Below, in pieces: positions 30,901 to 38,567 of a stretch of DNA of 38,567 nucleotides. Position 1 is the first letter of the stretch; each line of letters starts with the position of its first letter. The stretch comes from an uncultured Clostridium sp. (GTDB lineage Bacteria > Bacillota > Clostridia > TANB77 > CAG-508), in assembly GCA_947647595.1 (NCBI GenBank), contig CANSKZ010000007.1:65229-103795 (forward strand), in the 5' to 3' direction. A model generated the notes under the pieces. That model saw nothing but the letters and a program-made list of their open reading frames with translations, was not told the DNA's origin and searched no databases. Position numbers and translations under genes: made by a program.

Positions 30901-33714
30901 GGATTAGGATTTTCATCTAAGGTTCCTCCATTTAATTCATAAGTAATTTTATATTCAAGAATAGAGGCATTAGCTGTCATGGTAACATTTCCTGTTGGCA
31001 TTGTGAAACTGGTATTTTGTTCTGTTGTATCTGGCACTAAATCTTTTTCACTACTGGTCCAACCGTCCCAGCGGTAACCTGCTATAACTTCTGCTTTTAG
31101 ATTAATGGTTGCTCCATAGTAATATTGTTTTGTTTCAGAACTTCCTGTCGTAACAGCACCTTCTGTTGTTTCTAAAGTATATTCATATTTATTTCTTTGA
31201 TAATAATATTTAATCACCAAACTTCCATCTGCTGAAATCGTAGCATCTACATTTTCTCTTTTGGCTTCATCTTCTTGAAAGCCAATGTATGTTTTTGCTT
31301 CTGAAACTGCTAGTGTGCCTGTTTCTCCCGCTTTATTTTCTGTCTCTGTTGCAATCGTTGGATAATTTCCATCTAATCCCATTTGATAATGTTCTACTTT
31401 ATAGGCTGTATCTTTATCACTTATCCACTGTGCATGTAAGGTTGTATCTTCTGTTTGGCTGTTTTCTTTGAAAAGGGTTGTTTTATAACCGTTTTCGGTT
31501 ATCATTTGGGTTCCTTGTCCATTTTCTTCTGTATAATATCCTTTAAACTGATAGCCTGTCTTTTCTGGTATTGTAATAGGATTTGCAGTTGCTGACATTT
31601 TCTTATCTTCGTCACATTGTTTATTTAAGTATATTCCTACATCATATTTTTCATAAATTTCTGTTGTTCCTGGCTTTGTTGCTTCTTTGTTGTCTAAATG
31701 AATCGTATAGGTATTTATGGTTGCAACTGGTGTCATTGTGACATTTCCAGCTGGCATCGTAAACGTAAATTCTGTTTCTTCTGTATCTGCTATTTTTTCA
31801 TTACTGCTTGTCCATTTTTCCCATTGATAACCTGGTTGTATCGTTGCTTTTAAGGTAATGGTTGCACCATAATTATATTCTCCTGTCGGAGAACTTCCTT
31901 CTAGGCTAACACCTCTGGTTTCTCCTAATATGAAAGAATATCGATTGATTGTCCAATGTGCTGTATAGGTTTTGTCTCCTGTACTTCCTTTCGAAATCGT
32001 AACATCTTTTTGTGGCTCAGTCGCATCTGCTTCTGTCCAACCGACAAAAGTATAGCCTTCTTTTTCTGGATTATTTAATGTTATATCTTCTGAAGTTGCA
32101 TCATAACCAGTTGGGTTGGTTTTTCCTTCTGGTAAATTTCCACCATCTAGATTATATTCTATTTTATATGCTTCTTTCTGAGCATTTGGTGTCATGGTAA
32201 TATCGCCTGCTGGCATGGTAAATCTTGTTGCTTGTTCTGGGATATTGGCTACTAAGTTTGTATCACTACTTGTCCAGCCTTTCCAAGTATAACCTGGATT
32301 TATTACTGCTGTAATGGCAATATCTGTGCCATAATAATATTCCTTTGAAGCAGAGCTTCCTGTTGTTATTACTCCTTCTGTACTTCCTAATGTAAAACTA
32401 TATTTATTTCTTGCATAATAATATCTAACAACTGTACTTCCATCTGATGCAATATTAGCCCCTACATTTTGTCTTTTAGAAGCATCTTCTGTAAAACCTG
32501 TATATGTTTTTGGTTCTGATACTGTTTGTGTATCAATTGTTCCTCTTTTGTTTTCACTTTCTATTGGTCGTTGCGAATAAACACCATCTACCCCCATTTG
32601 ATAATGTTCGATAATATAATCCGCATCTCCTACTGGTCCTGGTTCTGGCTCTTGTGTTTGTGTCCATTGAGCATATAGTACAACTGTTGCCCCATCAACT
32701 TGAGCTAAATTCGTTACACTTTGTATATTCGTATAACTTGTTCCAGTTCCATCTGCTTTTGTATTCCAATTTGCAAATGTATATCCTTCTTTTTTATAAC
32801 CATTTTGGGTTAGATTTTTTACTTCATCATATTTATGACTACTATTTGCTGTTGCTCCACTGGTTGCCCCATTTCCATCATAAAAAACAGTGTATTGTAA
32901 AATTGGTTTTGCAACTTTATACATCATTCCATGTTTTCCATTTGCTGTATATCTCACATAAATTTCTGTTCCACTTTCTACAGTCACAGTTACTTTTGCT
33001 GTTGTAGTAGCAGCTATTTTTCTTGTTGTGGCAGCACGTGAAGTTATTTCACTTTTCTCCAATACTGCAACTGTTCCTGCATTCCATGTTTTTCCATTGT
33101 CAATACTAACTTCCATATTAATATCTGAAAGTTTTGTTGCTAAAGTAACGGTTGCTTTTGGTTCTGTTTGAGACCATACGATTACTGGATTTTCTAGGTT
33201 AGATGCAGATGGAGTTGCAATCGTTTTGTCTGCTGTTTGATCTGAATCTCCTGGATTACTTGGATTATCTGGTTCTTCTGGTTGGCCTGGATTACCACCT
33301 TGATTTTTATCCGAATTGATTTGTCCTGTGCTTGTATCAATTGTGTATTCATTTCCACTTCCGTCGATTTTAATATGCAACTTGCCATCTCCTTCTGTTA
33401 CAGTCGCATCAATTCCGTTGATTTTCTAATTGCTCTTTAAATTTATCGGCTGTAATTGTCTCATCCGATAGAATGCTATTGGCAAATGCATCTGCATAAG
33501 CTAATTGTAGTATTTCTTCCTCTTCTGCCTGTTGATAAGCGTCCGTTGCTTTTTTAGCATTTGAAAAAAGACCCGTACTAGTTAGCATACGAATACTTGT
33601 CCCAGCTAGAATTAACATAATAATAATAGTCACTATTAACGCAATTAAGGTAATTCCAGCACTTCTTTTCAAAACTCTCTGATATGCAGAGTTATTTAAG
33701 TTTCCCTTTTTCAT
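24949..33714 (-). CDS. Giant pilin-like B-repeat surface protein (about 2,920 aa), read through three +1 CGG sites
   Basis: Start ATG at 33714 with AAGGAG upstream. The N-terminus has a type IV prepilin-like segment (RSAGITLIALIVTIIIMLILAG) and a short pilin-like alpha region. After a Pro/Asp/Asn linker come many InlB B-type (Listeria-Bacteroides) repeats ending in GYTFAGWT...YTAHW-like strands, and four copies of a larger unit starting D-T-x-Y-x-(V/I)-E-(H/Y)-YQM. WTSNNTSL...FxMPAGN(I/L)T(M/L)T repeats are frequent. The C-terminal 300 residues are Ser/Gly-rich repeats with (S/T)GW(T/N) motifs. There is no LPxTG. Three in-phase CGG sites (codons 100, 2639, 2805) need +1 shifts; the repeats themselves confirm Gly at the second (ESGWNLSYS against TGWTIYYS and SGWTIQYN). 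Likely an extracellular adhesin or filament-associated protein. Confidence 0.8.
25298..25300 (-). other. Candidate +1 recoding site, CGG-T in the giant protein (codon 2805)
   Basis: In-phase context is ata ggg CGG tac aat. Skipping the C gives IGGTITGTTTSPNI and joins the last 115 residues. Otherwise translation ends 14 codons later. The P-site codon is GGG. Confidence 0.7.
25797..25799 (-). other. Candidate +1 recoding site, CGG-T in the giant protein (codon 2639)
   Basis: In-phase context is gaa tca CGG ttg gaa. Skipping the C gives NESGWNLSYSTTGSGW, matching the SGW/TGW motifs of the neighbouring repeats. The P-site codon is TCA. Confidence 0.8.
33415..33417 (-). other. Candidate +1 recoding site, CGG-A in the giant protein (codon 100)
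   Basis: In-phase context is aat caa CGG aat tga. Skipping the C gives ENQGIDATVTEGDGKLHIKI and opens the 2,800 residues downstream. Without the shift only a 101-aa pilin-like protein is made. The P-site codon is CAA. Confidence 0.75.
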
Positions 33715-33757
33715 GGTTTTCTCCTTTTCCTTTAAAATATACATTAATGATAGAGTC

Positions 33758-33787
33758 ATTATAACAAACTTTTTTCTTTAATGTCAA
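33758..33787 (-). promoter_or_regulatory. Sigma-A promoter of the giant surface protein
   Basis: On the minus strand a consensus TTGACA (33782-33787) and TATAAT (33758-33763) are separated by 18 bp, with the start codon about 45 bases downstream of the -10. Confidence 0.75.
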
Positions 33788-33929
33788 TATATTTTCCGAA
33801 TTGTAACAAAATTGTAACAAAAGAAAATTTTATCTTTTTTTGTCAAAAAAACTGTACCATTTTAGCTACTTATTTCATAGTATTTTAGTAGAGAGTATTC
33901 TCAAAATTTAGAATAAAGGATGGATAAAA

Positions 33930-34346
33930 ATGGAAATGGATTTTGATTGCGAAAAAAGACACATTGTTGATATTGATGGTTTTATCGAATCTGGTAAACA
34001 ATTCGATTTAGAAATTAATTTAGAGGAAGATCATAGAAATGTTATTTTTGGTGTTGTAAAGGATTCTTGCAATGAACCTGTTAGAGATGCTGTTGTAAAA
34101 CTTTTAGAAGTAACAAAACATGATAGAAAACCAGTTTCTCACACATTTACAAACAAAGAGGGAGAATTTGTTTTTGGTCCTCTTTGTCCAGACAAAAAAT
34201 ATGCGATTGACATTTGGGCAAACCGTGTAGAACACGTTAAAATTTGCAAACACTGTAGAAAAGAAGGAAAATGCTTAAAAGGTGTTGATTTATGTTGTGA
34301 TGATTGCTTTGAATCAGAAGAAAAAAAAGATTGTGATTGCGAATAA
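33930..34346 (+). CDS. Small CnaB/carboxypeptidase-regulatory-like protein with a Cys-rich tail
   Basis: 138 aa. Residues about 35-100 form a carboxypeptidase regulatory/CnaB-like beta sandwich (VIFGVVKDSCNEPVRDAVVKL, then FTNKEGEFVFGPLCPDKKYAIDIW). The last 40 residues have eight Cys in CxxC-like groups (CKHCRKEGKC, LCCDDC, CDCE), suggesting metal binding or disulphides. There is no signal peptide, so the location is uncertain. It is divergent from the giant gene, sharing a 170-bp intergenic region. A clear terminator follows. Confidence 0.65.
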   Translation: MEMDFDCEKRHIVDIDGFIESGKQFDLEINLEEDHRNVIFGVVKDSCNEPVRDAVVKLLEVTKHDRKPVSHTFTNKEGEFVFGPLCPDKKYAIDIWANRVEHVKICKHCRKEGKCLKGVDLCCDDCFESEEKKDCDCE

Positions 34347-34359
34347 TAAAAAAAGCAAA

Positions 34360-34386
34360 GAAACCCCAATTTACGGGGTTTTCTTT
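34360..34386. terminator. Bidirectional terminator between convergent genes
   Basis: The hairpin AAACCCC / GGGGTTT with an AATTTAC loop, flanked by A-rich and T-rich tracts. It ends the plus-strand CnaB-like gene and overlaps the last codons and stop of the minus-strand permease. Confidence 0.8.
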
Positions 34387-35519
34387 GTTTCTAATTTATG
34401 ATTTACATGGTCTCTAAAAATCGTATATAAAATGGATATAATTGGTAGTCCAACCAATAATCCTAACATGCCACCTAAATTTCCACCAATTACTACCGCT
34501 ACTAATACCCACATACCAGGAAGTCCCACTGAATTTCCCACTACTTTTGGATAAATAACATTGCTTTCAACTTGTTGTAAAATGATTAAAAACACAATAA
34601 AAATAAGCGATTTAACTGGTGCAATTGATAAAATTAAAATTGCCCCAATAATAATTCCCATAAAACATCCAACAATTGGAATTAATGCTGTTACACCAAC
34701 TAATACAGAAATTGTTGCTGCAAATGGCAAACGCAATATTAGCATTCCTAAGAAACATAAAATTCCTAAAATAACTGCTTCTAAACATTGTCCTGTAATA
34801 AAATTGCAAAATGTACGATTGGACAAAGAACCAATTTCTAAAGTATATTTTGCTTTTTCCTCTGGTAAATAAGCTCTTACAATTTTTTTCAATTGCTCGT
34901 TTAATTTTTCTTTGCTCATTAAAATATATACCGCAAATACAATCGCAATAATGGTATCAAAAATTCCACCAATTAAGGTAACCATGAATCCGACTGTTGA
35001 TGTAACAAGTCCACTTGCCATATTTTTCGTAAGTACAATCGCGTCATTGATGATTTTATCCCAATTAATTTCGATTCCTTGAATTTGGCTACTAATATCT
35101 GGATACTGCTGTGTTATTTCAATCGCCCATTCCTTGAAATCATACGCAAGTGTTGGCAATTCTCGTGCAAACATAACAATTACACTAATCAGTTGTGGAA
35201 TAATTAATTGAATAATAAATCCAATAATAACAACAATTAGTAGAAACGAAAGCAAAATTGAAAGAATTCTTTTCATTTTACTTTGTTTCATTTTTCCATT
35301 TTTCATTCTTCTTGGTTTCAATAATTTTCTCTCAAAAAACTTCATTGGTAAATTGAGTACAAAAGCTAATCCTGCACCAATTAAAAAGGGCGATAAAATT
35401 TTTAAAATATTCGCTATAACATTTCCAATCACCGAAATATTTTGTAATACAAAATACAAAATAATAGCAAAAGCAATCATTCCCATTATTTTTTTGATAT
35501 TTTCTTTGTTTAATTCCAT
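34371..35519 (-). CDS. AI-2E family transporter (permease)
   Basis: 382 aa, multi-pass. It has the family layout: two N-terminal helices (MGMIAFAIILYFVLQNISVI, ILSPFLIGAGLAFVLNLP), a third pair (LSILLSFLLIVVIIGFIIQ), a soluble insert (about 115-165), then the conserved C-terminal block GxFDTIIAIVFAVYILMSKE, ALIPIVGCFMGIIIGAI, and a VVIGGNLGGMLGLLVGLPI ending. The substrate cannot be assigned from sequence; family members export various solutes. It lies 15 bases from the pta stop and is likely co-transcribed with it. Confidence 0.88.
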   Translation of the reverse strand: MELNKENIKKIMGMIAFAIILYFVLQNISVIGNVIANILKILSPFLIGAGLAFVLNLPMKFFERKLLKPRRMKNGKMKQSKMKRILSILLSFLLIVVIIGFIIQLIIPQLISVIVMFARELPTLAYDFKEWAIEITQQYPDISSQIQGIEINWDKIINDAIVLTKNMASGLVTSTVGFMVTLIGGIFDTIIAIVFAVYILMSKEKLNEQLKKIVRAYLPEEKAKYTLEIGSLSNRTFCNFITGQCLEAVILGILCFLGMLILRLPFAATISVLVGVTALIPIVGCFMGIIIGAILILSIAPVKSLIFIVFLIILQQVESNVIYPKVVGNSVGLPGMWVLVAVVIGGNLGGMLGLLVGLPIISILYTIFRDHVNHKLETKKTP

Positions 35520-35534
35520 ATTTTCCTCCTTTAT

Positions 35535-36518
35535 TTAAGCCTGAATCGCTGTTATGATAATAGTCCCAACAATCCCTTCAACTGAACTACCACGTGATAA
35601 ATCATTGATTGGTTTTTCCAAGCCTTGACAAATTGGCCCAAACATTTCTGCATTTGCTAATCTTTCAACCAATTTACAGCCGATATTGCCTGCATTAATA
35701 TCTGGAAAAATCAATACATTTGCCTCTCCCTTTATTGGTGAATGAGGTGCTTTTGTTTTCGCAATTTCAGGAACAATTGCTGCATCCAACTGCAATTCCC
35801 CGTCAATTATAATATCTGGACGCTTATTTTTGACTCTTTCCGTTGCTTTGATTACTTTTTCTATTTCTTTCGAATGTGCACTGCCATGTGTTGAATAGGA
35901 AAGCATCGCAACTTTTGCTTTTTTATTCGTGAATTTTTCATAGGTTTTAGCTGACGTTATCGCAATTTCGGATAAAGCCAAATAACCAGGATTTTCATTT
36001 AACGCACAATCTGAAAATAGATATACCCCATCTTTCCCACCATATTCATGATTAGGAACAAGCATTACCAACACAGTTGATAAAATTTTAGTCCCTTCTT
36101 TTTTGAAAATTTTCATAGCTGTTTTTAAAATATCTTTTGTTGTATTCATTGCACCTGATACAAAACCATCGGCATCCCCTGATTTAATCATCATCATGCC
36201 AAAATAATCTGGATTTTGGATGAGTTTTTTTGCTTCCTCCAAAGAAATAGATTTGTCAATTTCCGCTAAAAAATTGGCATATTGTTCAGCTTTGCAATTA
36301 GTGTTTGGATTGATTAGCTTAGCTCCTTCAATGCAAATTTTTTCTTGTTCAGCTTTCTTTTTGATTTCTTCTTCTTCTCCTAGTAAAACAATTTCACAAA
36401 TTTTTTCAGATAAAATAATTTCAGTTGCTTTTAAAATTCTGGAATCCATAGATTCTGGTAGAACAATCGTCTTTGGATTTTCTTTTGCTCTTTGTTTTAT
36501 TTCTTCAATAAATGACAT
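35535..36518 (-). CDS. pta: Phosphate acetyltransferase
   Basis: 327 aa from the ATG at 36518 (MSFIEEIKQRAKENP), which has AAGGAG upstream; a longer in-frame extension to 36578 would run into the promoter -35. It converts acetyl-CoA and phosphate to acetyl phosphate in acetogenic fermentation. Signatures: IVLPESMDSRILKATEII, SGDADGFVSGAMNTT, the SYSTHGSA block, DGELQLDAAIVPEIAKTKAP, LIFPDINAGNIGCKL and GLEKPINDLSRGSS. No ackA partner lies in the window. Confidence 0.95.
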   Translation of the reverse strand: MSFIEEIKQRAKENPKTIVLPESMDSRILKATEIILSEKICEIVLLGEEEEIKKKAEQEKICIEGAKLINPNTNCKAEQYANFLAEIDKSISLEEAKKLIQNPDYFGMMMIKSGDADGFVSGAMNTTKDILKTAMKIFKKEGTKILSTVLVMLVPNHEYGGKDGVYLFSDCALNENPGYLALSEIAITSAKTYEKFTNKKAKVAMLSYSTHGSAHSKEIEKVIKATERVKNKRPDIIIDGELQLDAAIVPEIAKTKAPHSPIKGEANVLIFPDINAGNIGCKLVERLANAEMFGPICQGLEKPINDLSRGSSVEGIVGTIIITAIQA

Positions 36519-36549
36519 TTTTGTCTCCTTTATTTTTTGTTTTTTATAT

Positions 36550-36578
36550 ATTATAATAGTAAAATAAAAAAAATACAA
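36550..36578 (-). promoter_or_regulatory. Promoter of pta and the AI-2E transporter
   Basis: On the minus strand TTGTAT (36573-36578) and TATAAT (36550-36555) are separated by 17 bp. Confidence 0.55.
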
Positions 36579-36587
36579 TATTTTTTA

Positions 36588-36616
36588 TTGATTTTTCTTA
36601 TCTATTTTCATATAAT
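36588..36616 (+). promoter_or_regulatory. Promoter of the cation diffusion facilitator gene
   Basis: TTGATT (36588-36593) and TATAAT (36611-36616) separated by 17 bp, divergent from the pta promoter. Confidence 0.6.
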
Positions 36617-36652
36617 ATAATGAAATTTTCATTTTACAAAAAGGAGTTTTTT

Positions 36653-37513
36653 ATGGAAGAAAAATTTAAGTCAATCAAAAATGCAGGAATCGTAGGAATT
36701 ATGGGAAACATTTTTCTACTTATTATAAAAGGATTTATTGGTTTTGCTAGTCATAGTCAATCTATGATTGCAGACGCTTTTAATAGTGCCTCTGATATTT
36801 TAGCATCTCTTATGACTTTTATTGGTAACAAAATTGCAAGTGAGCCAGAAGATTCCACCCATAATTTTGGGCATGGAAAAGCAGAATATATTTTTTCGTT
36901 ATTTATTAGTATTACGATGCTTATTGTATCACTTAAATTATTAGTGGATTCTATTTCTAGTTTAATTCACAAAAACACATTTGATTTTTCGTGGATTCTT
37001 GTGATTGTATGTGCTATTACGATTATTACAAAACTTATTTTGTATGTATATACTAAAAAGTTATATACTTTGCACAATAGTATTCTGCTCCAATCTGCCT
37101 ATAAAGACCATCGAAACGACTGCATTGTAACAACTTTTACCTTAATTTCCGTTCTTTTGGGAAAATTGGGAATTTTTTACTTTGACGGAATTGTTGGAAC
37201 TTTCATTTCTATTTGGATTTTTGCTTCTGGATTTTCAATTTTTTTAGAAAGTTACAATGTGCTAATGGATATTTCTTTAGATGAAACCACAAAAGAGCAT
37301 ATATTGAATCTCGTCAAAGAACATGAAAACATCAAAGGTGTTAGTGATTTATATGCAACACCTACTGGTTATCATTATGTAGTTATTTTAACCATTTCAG
37401 TAGATGGAACTATGAATACTTTTGAGAGCCATGAACTTGCTGACCATTTGGAAAAAGATATTGTGGCTTTGGAAAAAGTGAGTAAAGCAATTATTCATGT
37501 GAATCCAGTATAA
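36653..37513 (+). CDS. Cation diffusion facilitator family transporter
   Basis: 286 aa from the ATG at 36653 (MEEKFKSIKNAG), which has AAGGAG 7 nt upstream; an ATG at 36620 falls at the predicted transcription start and is rejected. Six hydrophobic segments and a cytoplasmic C-terminal domain are visible. The metal-site motif of helix 2 (MIADAFNSASDI), the DSTHNFGHGKAEYI signature and the helix 5 motif HRNDCIV are present. It exports divalent cations such as Zn, Mn or Fe, but specificity is not readable. Confidence 0.9.
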   Translation: MEEKFKSIKNAGIVGIMGNIFLLIIKGFIGFASHSQSMIADAFNSASDILASLMTFIGNKIASEPEDSTHNFGHGKAEYIFSLFISITMLIVSLKLLVDSISSLIHKNTFDFSWILVIVCAITIITKLILYVYTKKLYTLHNSILLQSAYKDHRNDCIVTTFTLISVLLGKLGIFYFDGIVGTFISIWIFASGFSIFLESYNVLMDISLDETTKEHILNLVKEHENIKGVSDLYATPTGYHYVVILTISVDGTMNTFESHELADHLEKDIVALEKVSKAIIHVNPV

Positions 37514-37516
37514 GAC

Positions 37517-37560
37517 TCAAAAAGAGAACTTTTCAAAAATAAAAAAGTCCTCTTTTTTAT
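37517..37560. terminator. Bidirectional terminator between convergent genes
   Basis: An inverted repeat (AAAAAGAG-ACTTTT / AAAAAGT-CTCTTTTT, one mismatch) with a T-rich end on both strands. It ends the cation transporter and the downstream side of the pilin-like LRR gene. Confidence 0.7.
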
Positions 37561-37608
37561 AATTATTTTTTAGAAAATGTTTTCCCATTAACTCCACCAT
37601 AAAAACCT

Positions 37609-38523
37609 CTATGATTTAGAAGAAATCGTTCCATCTGTACAAATGATATCTACATTTTGCAATCCAGCACCTGTTGCTATATTTATCTTATTCCATTCTT
37701 CTTTTGTTCCATTATAATACACAGTTGTCAACTGTGTACATCCCAAAAAAGAATGCATTTCTATAGTGGTTATACTAGTAGGAAGTTTTACTTCTTTCAA
37801 AGATTCCATCCTTGCAAAAGCACCATAACCTATTGTAGTAATTCCATTAGAAATTCGTATTTCATTAATCGATACATTATAAGCAGAATAATCTCCTGTA
37901 ACCGTACCTGGATCCTCAAAAAAAATAGATCTCCAGTCATTCACGAGCTCAGGTTTAATTTCTTCAATTTTCTGTCCATCAATTTTATTTGGAACAGTTA
38001 TAATTCCGTTTGATGGCATCGTACCTGTATATGATCTTAATATTCCTTCTGTAGAAACTGTCCAATCTGTAGCTGTTCCCACTGTATCTTCCCATTTTGG
38101 AACTAAAGAACTAGAATTTCCTCCTGCTATACTTACACTTCCTGTTGCTTCATCATACGTTCCTGTTGCCGTCGTTTTTCCATCCGTTGACTGATAGTTA
38201 ATTGTTTCTCCATTCAATTTTACCGTTCCATTTGTTGTTTTTATTCCCCCCTCACTTCTTAATGCCTGTGCTACATATTCTTTTGCTGAATTAACTCCAG
38301 CTGGACGTGTTTCTAAATCATAAAACTCCATTGTTTTTTCTGCAATCGCTAACTCAATTTCTTCTTGTACAGTTGCTGTATTACTTTTACTAACTGCACT
38401 TTCTGCTCGATTTAATATTCCTTCATTTCCTGCTACTAATCTTAGCGAAACTCCTGCTAAGATTAATAAGACAATAATTGTTATAACTAACGCTATGAGC
38501 GTTATACCTTTGTTTTCTTTCAT
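37609..38523 (-). CDS. Pilin-like protein with BspA-type leucine-rich repeats
   Basis: 304 aa. It starts MKENKGITLIALVITIIVLLILAGVS, a type IV prepilin-like N-terminus with the processing Gly directly before ITLIAL. An alpha/beta pilin-like region follows (about 30-125), then a Ser/Gly linker, then a C-terminal half with LRR_5/BspA-type repeats (ITTIGYGAFARMESLKEVKLP, ITTIEMHSFLGCTQLTTVYY) ending in the usual W-x-K-I cap. Presumably exported and surface-associated. AAGGAG lies upstream. The N-terminal module resembles that of the giant gene at 24949-33714. Confidence 0.82.
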   Translation of the reverse strand: MKENKGITLIALVITIIVLLILAGVSLRLVAGNEGILNRAESAVSKSNTATVQEEIELAIAEKTMEFYDLETRPAGVNSAKEYVAQALRSEGGIKTTNGTVKLNGETINYQSTDGKTTATGTYDEATGSVSIAGGNSSSLVPKWEDTVGTATDWTVSTEGILRSYTGTMPSNGIITVPNKIDGQKIEEIKPELVNDWRSIFFEDPGTVTGDYSAYNVSINEIRISNGITTIGYGAFARMESLKEVKLPTSITTIEMHSFLGCTQLTTVYYNGTKEEWNKINIATGAGLQNVDIICTDGTISSKS

Positions 38524-38567
38524 TTTCTTCTCCTTTTCTAATAATTTTATTTTCTGTCTTTTAATTT

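Noticed and set aside
25767..33380. The central open frame of the giant gene as a complete protein on its own
   Set aside because: It has no plausible start or export signal at 33380, and its upstream and downstream frames join it exactly at CGG sites.
1347..33417. Simple reassignment of CGG to another amino acid as a triplet
   Set aside because: A triplet reassignment would leave the downstream frame wrong; a one-base skip is needed in every case.
833..33714. Random sequencing or assembly indels as the explanation
   Set aside because: Ten of ten insertions are a C directly before a GGA or GGT glycine codon and none affect GG in other phases. Not excluded outright: a systematic modification-linked error could mimic this, so read-level checking is required.
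1..38567. CRISPR arrays, rRNA or tRNA genes
   Set aside because: I saw no regularly spaced short repeats and no tRNA-like cloverleaf or rRNA signature by eye; the repeats present are coding.

Overview
The window is AT-rich (roughly 30% GC by eye) and nearly all genes lie on the minus strand. Gene content (yicC-remA-rpoZ-gmk-priA-def-fmt, tsaD, cysS, lysS, a FemAB-type ligase, pta), the strong AGGAGG-like ribosome binding sites, and the pilin-like GITLIAL(I/V) N-termini point to a low-GC Gram-positive bacterium of the Clostridia type, probably an uncultured gut lineage. I see no rRNA, tRNA or CRISPR array.

Layout. 1-2700: DUF1189 membrane protein, alanine racemase and two small proteins. 2750-9950: an HD/deoxyribosyltransferase-like fusion, a FemAB-type ligase, cysteinyl-tRNA synthetase, a bifunctional class A PBP and methionyl-tRNA formyltransferase. 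9947-16200: def, priA, gmk, rpoZ, remA, yicC, a small membrane protein and rsmE. 16320-18900: a metallophosphatase, tsaD and a site-2-protease-like peptidase. 18900-21700: a compositionally foreign secreted repeat protein. 21800-25000: lysS, a coiled-coil protein and a decayed IS3-family element. 24949-33714: one giant (about 2,920 aa) pilin-like/B-repeat surface protein. 33900-38567: a small CnaB-like protein, an AI-2E-type permease, pta, a cation diffusion facilitator, and a second pilin-like protein with BspA-type leucine-rich repeats.

The outstanding observation is translational. Five genes (alr, fmt, priA, gmk and the giant surface protein) appear broken into overlapping reading frames, with ten breakpoints in all (four in priA, three in the giant gene). 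Every breakpoint has the same structure: the zero frame contains the codon CGG, and the conserved protein continues if the C is skipped and the next three bases GGA or GGT are read as glycine, i.e. CGGN decoded as one Gly with a +1 shift. The restored proteins have family-typical lengths (alr 371, fmt 310, priA 744, gmk 183 aa), and the restored residues include the Walker A glycine of PriA. Scanning by eye, I found no other in-phase CGG in the remaining conserved genes. The exception is the foreign-looking secreted protein at 18949-21528, which has five in-phase CGG codons. This suggests that in this lineage CGG is not an ordinary arginine codon but a +1 frameshift or quadruplet glycine signal. 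A systematic sequence artefact is the main competing explanation and is easily tested.

Functionally, the window combines a classic translation, nucleotide and replication-restart housekeeping cluster with cell-wall synthesis (PBP, FemAB, alr) and a set of unusual secreted or pilin-like proteins.
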